A DNA stretch of 64,000 nt from Proteles cristata cristata (GCA_017311185.1 JAESUZ010003902.1:310001-374000); one strand, 5' to 3'. Positions 1-48,994 are shown, counted from the stretch's first letter. Program-made: numbers and translations. Notes: generated from the sequence alone by a model not told the origin.

Positions 1-1519
1 CATGCACAAACAACCCCACACAGCCTCAGTCTCTCTCCCCTCTCATGGGGCCTGGCTCAGGGAGCCTTTGGTTTGAATAGAAACTGGGATGGAGGAGGTT
101 GCTGGAGGAGAGAATTCTCTGTTTCCTTTAACTACTCCCTCTGGCTAGGGATCATGGGAGGGAGGATAGTCCTTCTATCCTTTTTATTTTTAATTTATTG
201 ATTTGTAGGGTTTTTTTTTTTTAAGCTAAGCTTGAGGCCTAAGTAACCTTACATGCATATTTCTCTGAATTTTGACAAATATAAACATATAGTCATGTAA
301 CTACCACAATACGATATAGAATAGTTCCATCACCCCTAAAAAAGTCCCCTCAAGGCAGAGGGACAGAGATGAAGAGGGAGCCTGTGCACAGGTCTGGGAG
401 ACCCTGGGGCGGGAGGTGGGGATGGCTCTGATTGCCTGTCCAGTGTCCGTGTGTCTGTTGAGTTAGGACACCTTTGCTCTGCACTCTGAGAGGGGACTGG
501 GATTAGGGAAAGGTCAGCAAGGCAGGATCAGAGCCTGTTTCTAATTAAAATGCTGATATTTTGTCACTAGGGCTTGCTTTTTTACATCAATTCTTGTTTT
601 AAAAAAGATTGGATTAAAGTACTGTTTATCGTGCTTGCTGAGTTTTTGGTGCCCCCTTAAATTTTGTTCCCAAGGCAAGTGCCTCACTTGCCTCACCCTA
701 GTTGGTCCTGCTCTGGGGACTAGGAACTTGCCTGGAGTAGAGTGTGTGCTGTTCATCCTCCCTACATTCCACCGCCCTCCTCCCCCCCCCCCTTTTCCAC
801 CCCTCCCACTCACCTCTTGGCCCCTCCCTGGTGCCTGAATAGGGACCCCAGGAGGAAGGGCAATTTTACCACCAGTCACTAACAAAGGGATGAGGCCCTC
901 CTGACACTCACCCTCTCCCCCAGTCTGGGCTGTACGCCATCACTCTTTTCCCCATTTCAGGCTTCAAGGGCCCTCATTCCATTCATTTATCCCACATTCA
1001 CTGATGCCCACTTATGCCAAGACCCTGCCCTCAAGGCTCTGCTAGCTGGGTGGGAAGACAGCTGTGGAAGCATACACGAAGGTTCAGCGTGATAAAGTCA
1101 GGGCAGGAGGGTGAGGGGGGGCCAGGGAGCTTTGCCCTGGGAATGGTGTCCACATTGACGCTTGGGAAGGAGGAGACCTTCTGGGGGTGCAGGGGGTGGG
1201 TTGGAGATGGACGGTAAGCAGTTCTGTGGGGCTCAAAGAGTTCACACGCTGGTGGTCCCCCATCCCAGGTAGCACTTAGCTATGTTCTTTGTGGCCTGTG
1301 CTGGGTCTTTAAATTTTTGAATTGGTCATCAGGGTTCAAAGATCCAGAGATTCTACATAGAGATCCAGAATCCTGGTTTCATCAGCAAACAAACCAACCT
1401 GGAGTTCTGGCACTGTTGGTGTGTCCTGAGGGGTAACCCTCAGCCAAGTAGGCTTTCCATAGGGCAGCCCCAGCCCCCAACACCTCTTTACTTGTTACCT
1501 ATTGTGTTCCCCTCTTTGA

Positions 1520-1770
1520 AGTCTAGAGCTGTGCTGTGTGGGAGCCACTAGGCATATGTGGCTATTGGGCACCTGAAATGTGGCTAGTCCAAATTAAGAT
1601 GGTCTATAAATGCAAAACACGCACTGAATTTTGAAGACTAAGTACAAGAAAAGCAGGTAAAGTGGCTCATTAATAATCTTTTAAATAGTGATTACATATT
1701 TCTGTGATAGTATTTTTGACACATGGGGAAAATAAAGTATATTAAAATTAACCTCACATGTTTTCTTTTT
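1520..1770 (+). repeat. Old MER-type repeat (DNA-transposon-like)
   Basis: CTAGAGCTGTGCTGTG, CATATGTGGCTATTGGGCAC and GAAATGTGGCTAGTCC belong to a common mammalian repeat that starts and ends in TCTAGA. The same family is at 38612-38905. Confidence 0.55.
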
Positions 1771-1773
1771 ACT

Positions 1774-1988
1774 TAAAAAAAATTTTTTTTAACGTTTATT
1801 CATTTTATAGAGACAGAGAGTGTGAGCAGGGGAGGGACAGAGAGAGAAGGAGACACAAAATCCGAAGTAGGCTCCAGGCTCTGAGCTGTTAGGCACAGAG
1901 CCCAACATGAGGCTCGAATCCATGAACCGTGAGATCATGACCTGAGCTGAAGTCAGAAACCTAACTGCCTGAGCTACCCAGGCACCCC
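1774..1988 (-). mobile_element. CAN SINE, antisense
   Basis: Full-length tRNA-Lys-derived SINE: T-rich start, GA-rich body, then GAGCTACCCAGGCACCCC head complement. Diverged, so an older copy. Confidence 0.9.
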
Positions 1989-2165
1989 TCCTTTCACTTT
2001 TTTTAAGTGGGGTACTAAAAAACTTACGTGTATATATGTGTCTCACAGTATATTTCTGCTGATCAGTGTGGGTCGAGAGCCTAGAGGACAATTGTGGAAC
2101 CAGGCAAGAGGGGCAGGCAGCGGCCAGGACACAAAGTGGGTGAAGGTGGGCGTTATATGCAAGGC

Positions 2166-2350
2166 ACTATGATGGTTAAGGATGTGAACTTTGGAGTCTG
2201 TGATCAGAGTTCAAGACCCATTTCTGCTCCCTACTTTCTGTAGCATCCATCCAACCCTCCCTGAACTTTCAGTTTCTTCAGTTTGGCATAGGGATGGAAA
2301 AGACCTATTCATGTAAAAGCACTTGGTATACAGTTGGCACTCGCTAAAGG
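2166..2350 (-). repeat. MIR
   Basis: Antisense MIR pattern from AACTTTGGAGTCTGTGATC to GCACTTGGTATACAGTTGGC. Confidence 0.5.
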
Positions 2351-2789
2351 ATAGGTGACATCATTCTGCCCAGCTATAATGCAGGAATTTGATTCACAGG
2401 GAAGTGATGGGCCCTGATGGGTTTTAGTCTGGAGACTGGTGTGTTTCAGAAAGATCCCTCTAAAGCAGGGCAGGGAGACTAGAACAGAGCTGTGTCGAAT
2501 TTCGGGCAGGAAGTGAGTGAGTGCCTGTGCACCTGAGGAGAAGTGACTGCATCCAGAGCCCAGGAGGAAAATGAGAGCCTCAGGACACAGTGACGGACAG
2601 AGTGAGGTGGGAGAGGGCAGTGTGGAGGGCATCACTGAGGCTTCTGGCTAAGGGACCTGGTGGGGGTGGGAATGACCCAGACAGAAAAGCTGGAGGGGCT
2701 CTGCCAGGCTGGGAACCGGTCAGCCTTGCTTACCTCTGCACTCCCTGGCACACAGGGCTCAGCAAATAGTTGCTGAATAGCTGAGGGCT

Positions 2790-3005
2790 AAGAGTGCTCC
2801 CTTTGAGACCACAGTCCAGGGCTTGCTACTAGTTCTCAGTCTAGCAGCAGTGTGATCTCAGGCACAATGCTTCACCTTTCTGGGTTTCAGTCTTCCCATC
2901 TATAAAATGGGAATAGTAAATATAGCCTCCTTCATGGATTGTCCGGAGGATTCAGTGAAGTTATCCATGTAAGCACGTAGCATAGTGCGTGCTCAGTTAA
3001 CTGTT
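2790..3005 (-). repeat. MIR
   Basis: TCTTCCCATCTATAAAATGG core and AGCATAGTGCGTGCTCAGTT end. Confidence 0.75.
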
Positions 3006-3033
3006 GGCCTCAGGCTTCTCACTAATCCGCATT

Positions 3034-3055
3034 CCCCACCCCCCACCCCCGCCCC
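3034..3055 (-). other. C-run tract: G-quadruplex motif on the - strand
   Basis: Runs of 4, 6, 5 and 4 C separated by single bases (A, A, G). Confidence 0.85.
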
Positions 3056-3933
3056 ATACCCACACACAAGGACTGCCTTCTCGCCCAACGCTCTCACTTC
3101 CTTGGAGGAAGAGAAGCCCAAGTGGAAGCAAGTTCTTCATTCAATTATTCTCCCTTCCCCTTGAGGCTAAGCAGGAGGATAGAGGTTAGACCACAGGAAG
3201 AGCTTTCTTTCTGAGCCAAGAGTATCTAAGTGTGTTTGAGAAAAGAGTCCCTTCCCTGCCCTACATAGATTAGTAGATAGTTTTGGGGAAAGGGGCTGTG
3301 GAGTGTATCTCTTTATTCCGGTCTCCTTGAGCATCCCATAGTGACTTGTCAGGGAGGGGGACAGCATCAGAGGCCTAACGGGGCTGTAACCTTCTTGCCC
3401 TCGGCATGTGGAACTCCAGAGTCTCCAGGCCTTCACTGATCTGGGGGTGGAATGTGGGGATCACAAGCAGGCAGGGGAAGATGGGGACTCCTTGCATTTG
3501 TGCAGACCTGGCCGGGCCCTGCTGCAGTGACTTGGGGAGCCTGCCTCTGTATTTCCAACCCTCTCTTTGGTTGCACCCGACCAGACTCCAGGACTCTGCA
3601 GAAGCTTTTTGAGTTTTAATAAGGAATCAGTCTCACGCAGCAAAGGGAATGCAGGTTCAGGAGGCAGACAACTCCAAGTTCAATTTCCACCACCCATTAA
3701 CTGAGTGGACTTGATTGAGTCACGTGCTTCAGTCTCTTTGGGAATTCGGGACAGTAGGAGAGCCCTTGAGCACTGGGATGCTTAGATGCAGCTGTGTGCC
3801 CTCATGTGGCATGGTGCCCAGCGCACAGTCAGTGCTTCCTCAGTTCCCCCTCCGCACAGCGGGCTAGCGCCCGTGTCCTGTGGTCCCTGGCTCAGTGTTG
3901 TCTCTCTCCCTTGCTCTCGCTTCTGTTCTGCAG

Positions 3934-8242
<4,309 letters not shown>

Positions 8243-8880
8243 CTGCTTCTTCCACTGCCTCATCCGGAAGGGTTTCCCAAGGCCTGAAATGAGGCCTTAG
8301 TTCCTGGGGGTAGGTCTGAAATGATAAAAAGGTGGAGTTCGAGTCAGGCCAGAAAGAACATTCATCCAGAGACCTGTGAGTGAGAGTCTGGAGAAGGGAA
8401 GGTGGCCTCTCTATGGTGGTTCATTGATAAGTGAAAGGCCCGGATGTCTGCCGCATGGGCGCAATCTTCTGACCCTTGATTGCTGAGAAGTGCTTGGACA
8501 GGAAATTGGCAAGAAGCCTGGTCTTGGGCTGAGCCCTGCGTCTCAGGGCGCCTGAGCAGTGGTGGATTCTCCTAGAGGCCAAAACCTTGCTGCTTTTACT
8601 GATGGGAGGAGCGAAATTGTTAACAAACCAGAGGTGCTGAGGAGTTGGTACCTCTCATCCCAAATCTCCTACCCCCAGAAAAGAGGAGCTGGCAGGAGGT
8701 CCCCATGGGTTCCTTGGAACCTTTCCACTCTTGGAAAGAAGTGGGCAGGAAGAACCCCCAAGGAGCAAAGATAAAGCACAAATAACAGAACTTGAATCCA
8801 GGCTGCACTGCACAGTCCTGTTGCTGTCTGTCCTATTTATTTATGTATGTTGTAATTAAATTTGAAAGTTTAAAAATGTC
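8243..8880 (+). other. TFAP2E: TFAP2E 3' untranslated region
   Basis: Non-coding DNA from the stop codon to a probable cleavage zone just after the ATTAAA at 8855. It contains TATTTATTTATG at 8834-8845, an AU-rich motif of the kind that can shorten mRNA half-life. No SINE has entered this stretch, which fits retained transcript function. The exact 3' end is inferred, not seen. Confidence 0.7.
8855..8860 (+). terminator. TFAP2E: Poly(A) signal ATTAAA, probable TFAP2E
   Basis: ATTAAA, the common variant of AATAAA, lies about 610 nt after the TFAP2E stop. It is followed by T/G-containing sequence (TTTGAAAGTT, then AATGTCGAGTG) that can serve as the downstream element. Confidence 0.6.
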
Positions 8881-9125
8881 GAGTGCAACTTATTTATCCT
8901 AATGAGTGGAGAACTCATTTCACTGTTTTCTGCTTACGCACCAAGATGTCCAGCCAGACCAAGATGGAGAGGGTGTTTTAGCTTGCAAAGGGCTGTGGGT
9001 GGGCCGGGAGGGAAGATTGTATCAGGGACCCTGAGGTTGTCACGGGGATTTTGTATTCGCTGTTGTTTCTCTTGACCCTGCAAGTCCATGTACCTCTTCG
9101 ACTCTCTGATTGCTTTCTTATTCTT

Positions 9126-9131
9126 AATAAA
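9126..9131 (+). terminator. Canonical AATAAA, possible alternative TFAP2E 3' end
   Basis: A perfect AATAAA lies 270 nt beyond the ATTAAA, followed by TTTTCATTGGG. It could end a longer TFAP2E transcript. Only 3'-end reads could decide; a chance occurrence is also possible. Confidence 0.3.
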
Positions 9132-9789
9132 ACCTTTTCATTGGGTATGAAACCTCCCTGTCCTTCTTCAGCCCAGGCCTGGATTTGCTTCTCAAGAGGG
9201 CAAGGGGCCTCTAAGGGGGAATCATCGGAAGAGGCTGTGGGAACCTCTGTATGAGGGGCTGCAGAGAGTGGATCTATCTGCTTTGTCGGTGTCTGTTATT
9301 TCTGTTAGTGTGTGTGAAGTACTCTTGTGACTTGGTGGGCTTGCGTGTAAACGTGTCAGTCTGGCTGTTAGGCCTATGTGATATGTTACCACCACCATTG
9401 GTGGTGGGTCTGTATACGTCAGCATGAATGCTGGGGACTATGCGTGTATGTGTGTGTCCGATGCTAATTCGGCTCAGTCTTGAGGATTTCATCTGCTAGG
9501 CATCTTTTCTTTCCTGTATCCATCAGTCTCTCCATCTACACAATCATCTACTAACTCACTCCCCAAAGCACTCATGTTCTAGTGTACCTTACAAAACATA
9601 AATCTTTCCCCATTTATTTCCCTTGCAGTTAAAGTTTTTGAAAGATCACTACCTCTACCGCCATTTCCTCATCCCCAATTCACTCTTTAACCCACCTCAA
9701 TCTGGCTTCTACCCCTACCAGTCTATCGAAATCCACTCAGCAAGGTCATCAACAGCCCCAATGTCAAATCCAAAGGCATTTTTCTCTGG

Positions 9790-10235
9790 ACTTAGCAGCA
9801 CTTGATACGGCTGACCACTTTTTCTCTTTTTTGAAACACTCTTCTCTGTGGCTCCCAACTTCTGGTTTGCTCTGACCTCCATGGTTCCAACCCTGGCTCC
9901 TTCTCTACTTGACCTCTTTTGGCTTCCCCTGGGGACTCTTGCCTGAACTCCAGGCTTGCATGTATATCAGGATGTCTGTCTAATGTCTCCACTGGATTGT
10001 CTATCAAGCATCTCAAATTAATGTCCAAAATAGAGCACGTGACTCAGGCTCTCAAATCATGGCCTCCTCCATACTTTCTCTCTCAGTAAATGGTACTACT
10101 CCCCATTCAGCTGCTCAAGCTGGAAACAAGAGTCCTATTTCTTTCCCTACACCCAATCCATCAGAAGGTCCATCCTCTTCTGTCTCTTCTAGCACTATCC
10201 TCGTCCTCAGGACTACTGAAGTAACCTTTTTCTTT
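9790..10235 (+). repeat. L2 LINE fragment
   Basis: GATACGGCTGACCACTTTTT, CTTTTTTGAAACACTCTTCT and AATGTCCAAAATAGAGCACG follow the L2 ORF2 order. Decayed. Confidence 0.65.
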
Positions 10236-10239
10236 CTTT

Positions 10240-10477
10240 TTTTTATTAATTTTTTTAAAATGTTTTATTTATTTCTGAGAGAAAGAGAGAGAGAGAGACA
10301 GCATGAGCAGAGGAGGGGCAGAGAGAGAGGGAGATACAGAATCCGAAACAGGCTCCAGGCTCTCAGCCAGCTATCAGCACAGAGCCTAACACGGGGCTTG
10401 AACCCACGAACCGAACCGTGAGATCGTGACCTGAGCCGAAGTCAGACACTTAACCAACTGAGCCACCCAGGCGCCCC
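10240..10477 (-). mobile_element. CAN SINE, antisense
   Basis: Full length, ending GAGCCACCCAGGCGCCCC. It carries a small local duplication (GAACCGAACCG). Confidence 0.9.
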
Positions 10478-10740
10478 AGGCACAAGAAGCTTCTAATGAG
10501 GTCTCAGTATTTGATTCTTCCCAGTTAAGTTTGGTTTGGTTATTCCACAGCAAAATAAATTGTGCTTTAGCCCCTGACAAACTGGGTCTACCCCTAAGGA
10601 AAAGTAGATGATGATTAAAGAAAAAGCATATATAGATTACATGACTTCTTTTTTTGCAAAGCAAGTAGCTGTGTATTAAATAGAGAGTATTTAGACTAGG
10701 TAAGCATCAGTGTTTTGAGCTTATACTCATTTCTTTAAAC

Positions 10741-10930
10741 ATTTTTTTTTAAGGTTTTACTTTTGAGAGAGCACAAGTAGGGGAAGGGCAGAGAGGGGGG
10801 ACAGGGGATCCAAAGCGGGCTCCACACTGATAGCAGTGAGCCCGATATGGGGCTTGATCTCTCTGAACCATGAGATCATAACCTGAGCCAAAGTCAGATG
10901 CTCAACCAACTGAGCCACCTTAAGTGCCCC
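10741..10930 (-). mobile_element. Older CAN SINE, antisense
   Basis: Diverged copy with GAGAGCACAAGTAGGGG body and a TGAGCCACCTTAAGTGCCCC end. Confidence 0.85.
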
Positions 10931-11789
10931 CATATTCATTTCTCTTAAAGGATCATGGTGCTCCAGAAGGAATAAGAGTAGCCTTTGATCACCTTCCCTC
11001 TTTCAAACCTCATGAAGTTAGGTGAGTGAGGCTGAGCAGCAGGCCTTTCTCCCATCCAACACAAACTCCCAACTCACACACAGGAGCTCAATGAGCAGCA
11101 GACAATTAGGGTACTGAGAGCGTCCTTCCTTTTGCCTGTTTCAGGCAAAGAACATTGAAAGGACTCTGGGCTTCAGGAAGAGCGGGCTCAGCCATTGTTG
11201 CTGAGCTGGGAAGCCAAGCCATTTCTCAAGCTCTCTCAGCGCCCTCCTCCACCGCTCAGAGGCTGAGAAGTTCCTAGTCCGTTGTCCCCCAGTTCTTTAT
11301 TAGTCAGGGCTCAGCTTCCCTACCCTGAGGCAAACCAGCTGTTCTCTTCTCCACCCTATCTTCTCTACCCCAGGAAGGAATAGATTGGTTTTTTTTTTAC
11401 GTATTAATCACCTGAAAGCAGATGGGAACCAATTGGAAGACCATTCTGAGCAGTTTGGGCATGAGTGTTAAACAATCAGTAAATTCCCAGTGTTTTGCCA
11501 AACTCCAGGAAATCAATTTAGAGGGATATAGCTGGCATTAAAAAAAAATTGTCTGGTAGAAAAAAAACATGAGAAAACAGAGTGTACTGCATTATTACTC
11601 AATCACACACATACACATCATCTGTAAGAAAAGTTTCATGAAGCAATGCTTACTCCTCCAGTAGGTATATACAGGGGTGAAGTCATAAATCTATGCTGAG
11701 GCCATGGAAATTCAGTTGGATCACGGGCTTTATGAAGAAGGAAAGAGGGAAAAGAAACTGGGGAGCTAGCATGGAAGAGGATTATGAAA

Positions 11790-12085
11790 TGCCTCACATG
11801 TCAAACTGAAGAACTGGGTTTTATTCTAAAAATAGTGGAAAGCCATCAAAGTTTTAAGTGAAAAGAGATATGGTCAAACTTGTAGAGTACAGAGAAAGTA
11901 CTAGAGAGAAAAGAGATTAAAAGTAGAGAAGGTAGGAGACTGTTAAAATAGTCCAGGAAAGAAGATGAAGCATAAACCAGATACTTGGGATAGAGTTTTA
12001 CTAAAAGAGATTTAGGAAGTAAAACTGCTACAACTTAGTGACTATGTGAAGGAAGGAGAAAAAGAAGGCACCAAAAATGATGCCT
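11790..12085 (-). repeat. L2 LINE fragment, antisense
   Basis: GGGTTTTATTCTAAAAATAG, GGAAAGCCATCAAAGTTTTA and AATAGTCCAGGAAAGAAGAT fit L2 read backwards. Confidence 0.6.
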
Positions 12086-12094
12086 AGCTAAGTG

Positions 12095-12350
12095 CAACGT
12101 GGTATCCTGGACTGTATTCCAGAACAGAAAAAGGACATTCGTGGGAAAATGGGTAAAATCTGAATAAAAGTTGGAGTTAATATTAATGTACCAACCAATA
12201 TTGGTTTCTTAGGTTTTGACAAATGCACAGTGGCTATGTAAGATGTTAACCTGAGGAGCCAGGGGACAAGTATAAGGAAACACTGTACTGTCTTGTGCAA
12301 CTTTTCTGTAAAACCAAATTTATTCTAAATTAAGTTTATTAAAAAATAAA
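12095..12350 (+). repeat. Old L1-like 3' end
   Basis: AGAACAGAAAAAGGACATTC, GTTTTGACAAATGCACAGTG and CAACTTTTCTGTAAAACCAA with an A-rich end recall old L1 3' ends; class uncertain. Confidence 0.4.
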
Positions 12351-12399
12351 TGATGCCAGGGCACCTGGCTGGCTCAGTCGGTAGAGCATCTGATGCCAG
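12351..12399 (+). mobile_element. Tail-less 31-nt tRNA-Lys/SINE head with 9-bp duplications
   Basis: 31 bases (12360-12390) equal to the 5' end of a tRNA-Lys-like SINE (GGCTGGCTCAGTCGGTAGAG), ending near the anticodon arm, with no A-tail. TGATGCCAG lies perfectly repeated at 12351-12359 and 12391-12399. Confidence 0.65.
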
Positions 12400-12541
12400 A
12401 GGGTGAGATGCCTAGGAACGAGCTGATCTGGAGCTAAGGAGAGAGATGGAATTGGGAGAAAAGAGACTCGGGAGTTAGGGTGGGCTGGTGGGCTTAACCA
12501 GATTGCTCTGGGGACACTTAACAAAGGCAGAGAACCATTTC

Positions 12542-12613
12542 ATTCTTGGTGAAGCATGGATACAGAATAACAAGTTTATTCTTGGTGAGGCATGGATGCA
12601 ATATAACAATGAT
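12542..12613 (+). repeat. Two-copy 36-bp tandem duplication
   Basis: ATTCTTGGTGAAGCATGGAT and ATTCTTGGTGAGGCATGGAT start the two units; they later diverge. Confidence 0.85.
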
Positions 12614-12750
12614 TATATACTTACTGCATACCAGGCCCTGTTCGAAATGCTTCACACTACCTCATGGAATCCTTCTAACTATCCCCCACGGAATAGGTAC
12701 GATTTTGACCATTTCACAGATGGGAAAACCATGAAGCAGGACTGCCTAAA
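12605..12750 (+). repeat. MIR
   Basis: ACTGCATACCAGGCCCTGTT to GACCATTTCACAGATGGGAA. Confidence 0.7.
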
Positions 12751-12774
12751 TTTTAGTACAGATAATCAACTGGG

Positions 12775-12860
12775 GAAGGCATTAGAATCACCTGTGGAGC
12801 TCTAAAAATAGATGCCTTAGAAAAAGCCTCAGGAATCCAACTATGCATATTTGTAGTGGT
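12775..12860 (+). repeat. MER5-like DNA-transposon relic
   Basis: GCATTAGAATCACCTGTGGA and following bases are typical of MER5A (Charlie-derived, hAT). Confidence 0.55.
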
Positions 12861-13150
12861 AGTAGAGGTTGAACCAGCTGTGATGATATGAATCATCTCT
12901 TTTCTCCCATTTACCCAATGATTAAATTTCTTCTTATGGTATAAAACATCTACCACTGCTGTCTCAAAAAGTATATGACATTCTAATCTGATGTTAACAA
13001 AATGCAATTAGTACAAAGTTCTGAACTGTAGACAGCATCTTGAGAGATGGTATTTTACTTCAGACAAACAAAAAACTTATCTGTATATGGTATTAAGAGT
13101 AGAACTGGATAAAGTAGGGCTTATCTTAGTTTAAGATCAAGTGTGGTTCA

Positions 13151-13350
13151 GGGGCACCTGGGTGGCTCAGTTGGTTAAGCATCCAACTGGCTCAGGTCAT
13201 GATCTGCTGATTTGTAAGTTCAAGCCCCGTGTCAGGCTCTGTGCTGACAGCTCAGAGCGTGGAGCCTGCTTCGGATTCTGTGTCTCCCTCTCTGTCTGGC
13301 CCTTCTCCATTCAGTTGTGTGCACTCTCTTTCTCTCAAAAATAAACACTA
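13151..13350 (+). mobile_element. CAN SINE hosting a younger SINE in its tail
   Basis: GGGGCACCTGGGTGGCTCAG head to AAAAATAAACACTA tail. The tail was the target of the next SINE. Confidence 0.9.
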
Positions 13351-13567
13351 GGGGCGCCTGGGTGGCTTAGTCGGTTGAGTGTCCGACTTTCGCTTAGGTC
13401 ATGATCTCGCGGTTCGTGGGTTCGAGCCCCGCGTCGGGCTCTGTGCTGACTGCCAGCTCAGAGCCTGGAGCCTGTTCCAGTCTGTGACTCCCTCTCTCTC
13501 TGACCCTCCCCTGCTCACGCTGTCTCTCTCTCTCTCCTAGAAATAAAACATTAAAAAAAATAAACAA
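13351..13567 (+). mobile_element. Young felid-type SINE nested in the tail of the previous SINE
   Basis: Young subfamily marks: GGTGGCTTAGTCGG, GACTTTCGCTTAGG, CTGACTGCCAGCTC, CTCCTAGAAATAAA. The target duplication AAAAATAAACACTA is perfect at 13337-13350 and 13568-13581. Confidence 0.93.
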
Positions 13568-13613
13568 AAAAATAAACACTAAAAAGATTTTTTTAAAGCA
13601 ATCTAGTAACCTA

Positions 13614-13801
13614 GGGGCACCTGGATGGGTCTGTCAGTTAAGCATTAAGTCACGATCTCATGGTTTGTGGATTCGAGCTCCATGTCAGGCTCTGAGACTG
13701 CTTTGGGTTCTGTCTCCCTCTCTCTCTGCCCCTCCCCCACTCGCACTCTGTCTTTCTCTCTCATTTAATGTTTTAAATGAAACATTAAAAAAAAAAAAAA
13801 A
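13614..13801 (+). mobile_element. CAN SINE, internally shortened
   Basis: GGGGCACCTGGATGGG head, CT-rich body, 15-A tail. Some of the tRNA-like part is missing. Confidence 0.85.
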
Positions 13802-13821
13802 GACCAAGTCTATTTCGTGGA

Positions 13822-14170
13822 CCAGCAGCAGCATCAACTGGAAATGTTAGAATGCAAAATCTCAGGCCATACTCCAAACATGTAGAAGCTACAGGGGTGG
13901 TACCCAAGAAGCTGTGTGTCAACAAGCCCTTTGGGAAGATTGGGATTCATGCTTAAGCTTGAGGACCATGCTCTAAAGAAACTTCCATCCAACGGTTCTC
14001 TATCATGGCTGAAGATAAGAATTACTTAGGATACTTTAAAATATATTCCTATGTCTAGGCCTCAAACTGTACTTAGTTAAAATCTGGGAGTGAGTGCAGC
14101 CTAATCATGTATAAAAAAGAAAACTCCCCAGGATGATTCTGATACATACATCCAGTTAAGAACCACTCTT
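13822..14170. repeat. Two MER5-like relics
   Basis: CAGCATCAACTGGAAATGTT (13830s) and GGATGATTCTGATACATACA...AAGAACCACTCTTTTA (to 14170) recall MER5A ends. Confidence 0.55.
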
Positions 14171-14609
14171 TTAGTGGCACTAATAGAAAAAAAATTTACA
14201 TTATTCATTCTCAAATAGCTAGATTAGGAAGTAATACAGATACTTGGTTAACTACCTATAGTACATCAATTTAATAGAATATTACTCAACTGTCAACAAG
14301 AATAAGATAGGTATATGTATGCTGACATAGAACAATCTCCAGTATATGTTAAATTAAAAAAAAGGAGCACGCAGAACATTTACAAATGTGGATATGTGTG
14401 TGTATGCGTGCATGGATGTGTGTGCGTGCTTTATACAGGGACAACTTCTATCTTAAAGGTTAGGTAAGAAATTAGTAGCTGACGTTCCCTCTGGGAAGGG
14501 AAGCAGGGGATCAAATTATAGGGACAGGAGAAACACTTTTTACTATGTGTATTTGTATCACTTGCATTTTTTACTAAGTGTACTAAGAATTACCTATTCC
14601 ATTTTCAAC

Positions 14610-14825
14610 TTTTTTAATGTCTATTTTTGGAAGAGAGACACAGAGAGAGACAGAGTGTAAGCAGGGGAGGGTCAGAGAGAGAGGGAGACCCAGAACTGGA
14701 AGGAGGCTTCAGGCTCTGAGCTAGCTGTCAGCAAAGAGCCCGACACGGGGCTCAAACCCACGAACAGTGAGATCAGACCTGAGCTGAACTCAGACACTCA
14801 ACCAACTGAGCCACCCAGTCACCCC
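14610..14825 (-). mobile_element. CAN SINE, antisense
   Basis: Full length, diverged, ending GAGCCACCCAGTCACCCC. Confidence 0.88.
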
Positions 14826-15094
14826 TCAAACTAATTTTTAAAATGTTAAGCTTAGGGGTAAAAAGAACCACTGCTTTAGGGAAATGAGACATTAGCAAGC
14901 AAGATATATGAAAGAGCTGGACGGAAAGGAAGCTGGGCAGTAAACAGAATGTGGGGCTGTCAGCTAAAGAGCAATTACAGCATTAATGAAGGGAAAGGGG
15001 CAGAAGACCATCCTGGCAAAAAGTCCAATGCAGACAATCGTCTCTGTTTCTGTCCTCAGGTGATGATAGGTAAATGGAGACTCAAACCAGAGAG

Positions 15095-15224
15095 GCTCAA
15101 TTTGTCCAGATTCAGCTTTATTCTGAATTAACCACCTATCAAGGATACACATCAAAAGAGTAGAAAAAGATGAAGGACCCCATCAAAAAAAGTTCCCTGG
15201 CAAGTTGGAGGGGAAGGCATGAGG
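15095..15224 (-). other. PSMB2: PSMB2 3' untranslated region
   Basis: Short 3'UTR running from the stop codon to about 15-25 nt past the AATAAA (complement of 15117-15122). No repeat has inserted in it. The 3' end position is inferred from the signal. Confidence 0.8.
15117..15122 (-). terminator. PSMB2: Poly(A) signal AATAAA of PSMB2
   Basis: TTTATT on the + strand is AATAAA on the gene strand, about 100 nt after the stop codon. It is the first canonical signal reached. Confidence 0.85.
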
Positions 15225-48926
<33,702 letters not shown>

Positions 48927-48983
48927 AGTGGCGGGAGGCCGAGAGGACAGAGCGCGACACTCGCCGGCTTCTCGGCCTCACCC

Positions 48984-48994
48984 GTGAGACAGCA
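48984..48994 (+). promoter_or_regulatory. Antioxidant/MARE-like site in the PSMB2 promoter
   Basis: GTGAGACAGCA fits the ARE consensus RTGASNNNGCR at every fixed position and differs from the CNC-sMaf optimum TGAGTCAGCA at one base. Proteasome subunit genes as a class are induced by NFE2L1 (TCF11/Nrf1) through such sites when proteasome activity falls. It sits about 60 bases above the ATG. That this site binds is inference. Confidence 0.5.

Larger units (their letters stand above)
1..3933 (+). other. TFAP2E intron (5' end outside the window)
   Basis: Non-coding. It holds an A/T-rich stretch (180-345), a polypyrimidine run with 12 consecutive C (about 778-795), an old MER-type DNA-transposon relic (1520-1770), one SINE (about 1774-1988), three MIR pieces (2166-2350, 2790-3005, 3650-3745) and a C-run tract at 3034-3055. 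No exon with splice sites and an AP-2-like frame was seen. Confidence 0.7.
8881..15094. other. Intergenic gap between the convergent 3' ends of TFAP2E and PSMB2
   Basis: Holds a TG-rich patch (9255-9470), an L2 piece (about 9790-10235), an antisense L2 piece (about 11790-12085), a decayed L1-like 3' end (about 12095-12350), a short tRNA-like insertion (12351-12399), MIR, MER5-like relics and seven SINEs. No gene with intact splice sites or a long frame was seen. Confidence 0.65.

Noticed and set aside
1..3933. The small AP-2 exon that precedes 3934
   Set aside because: No GATCAAGAAAG-like end with a GT donor was found; it probably lies before this window.
13151..13567. tRNA-Lys genes in the SINE heads
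   Set aside because: They are SINE tRNA-like parts: mismatched stems, attached CT-rich body and A-tail.
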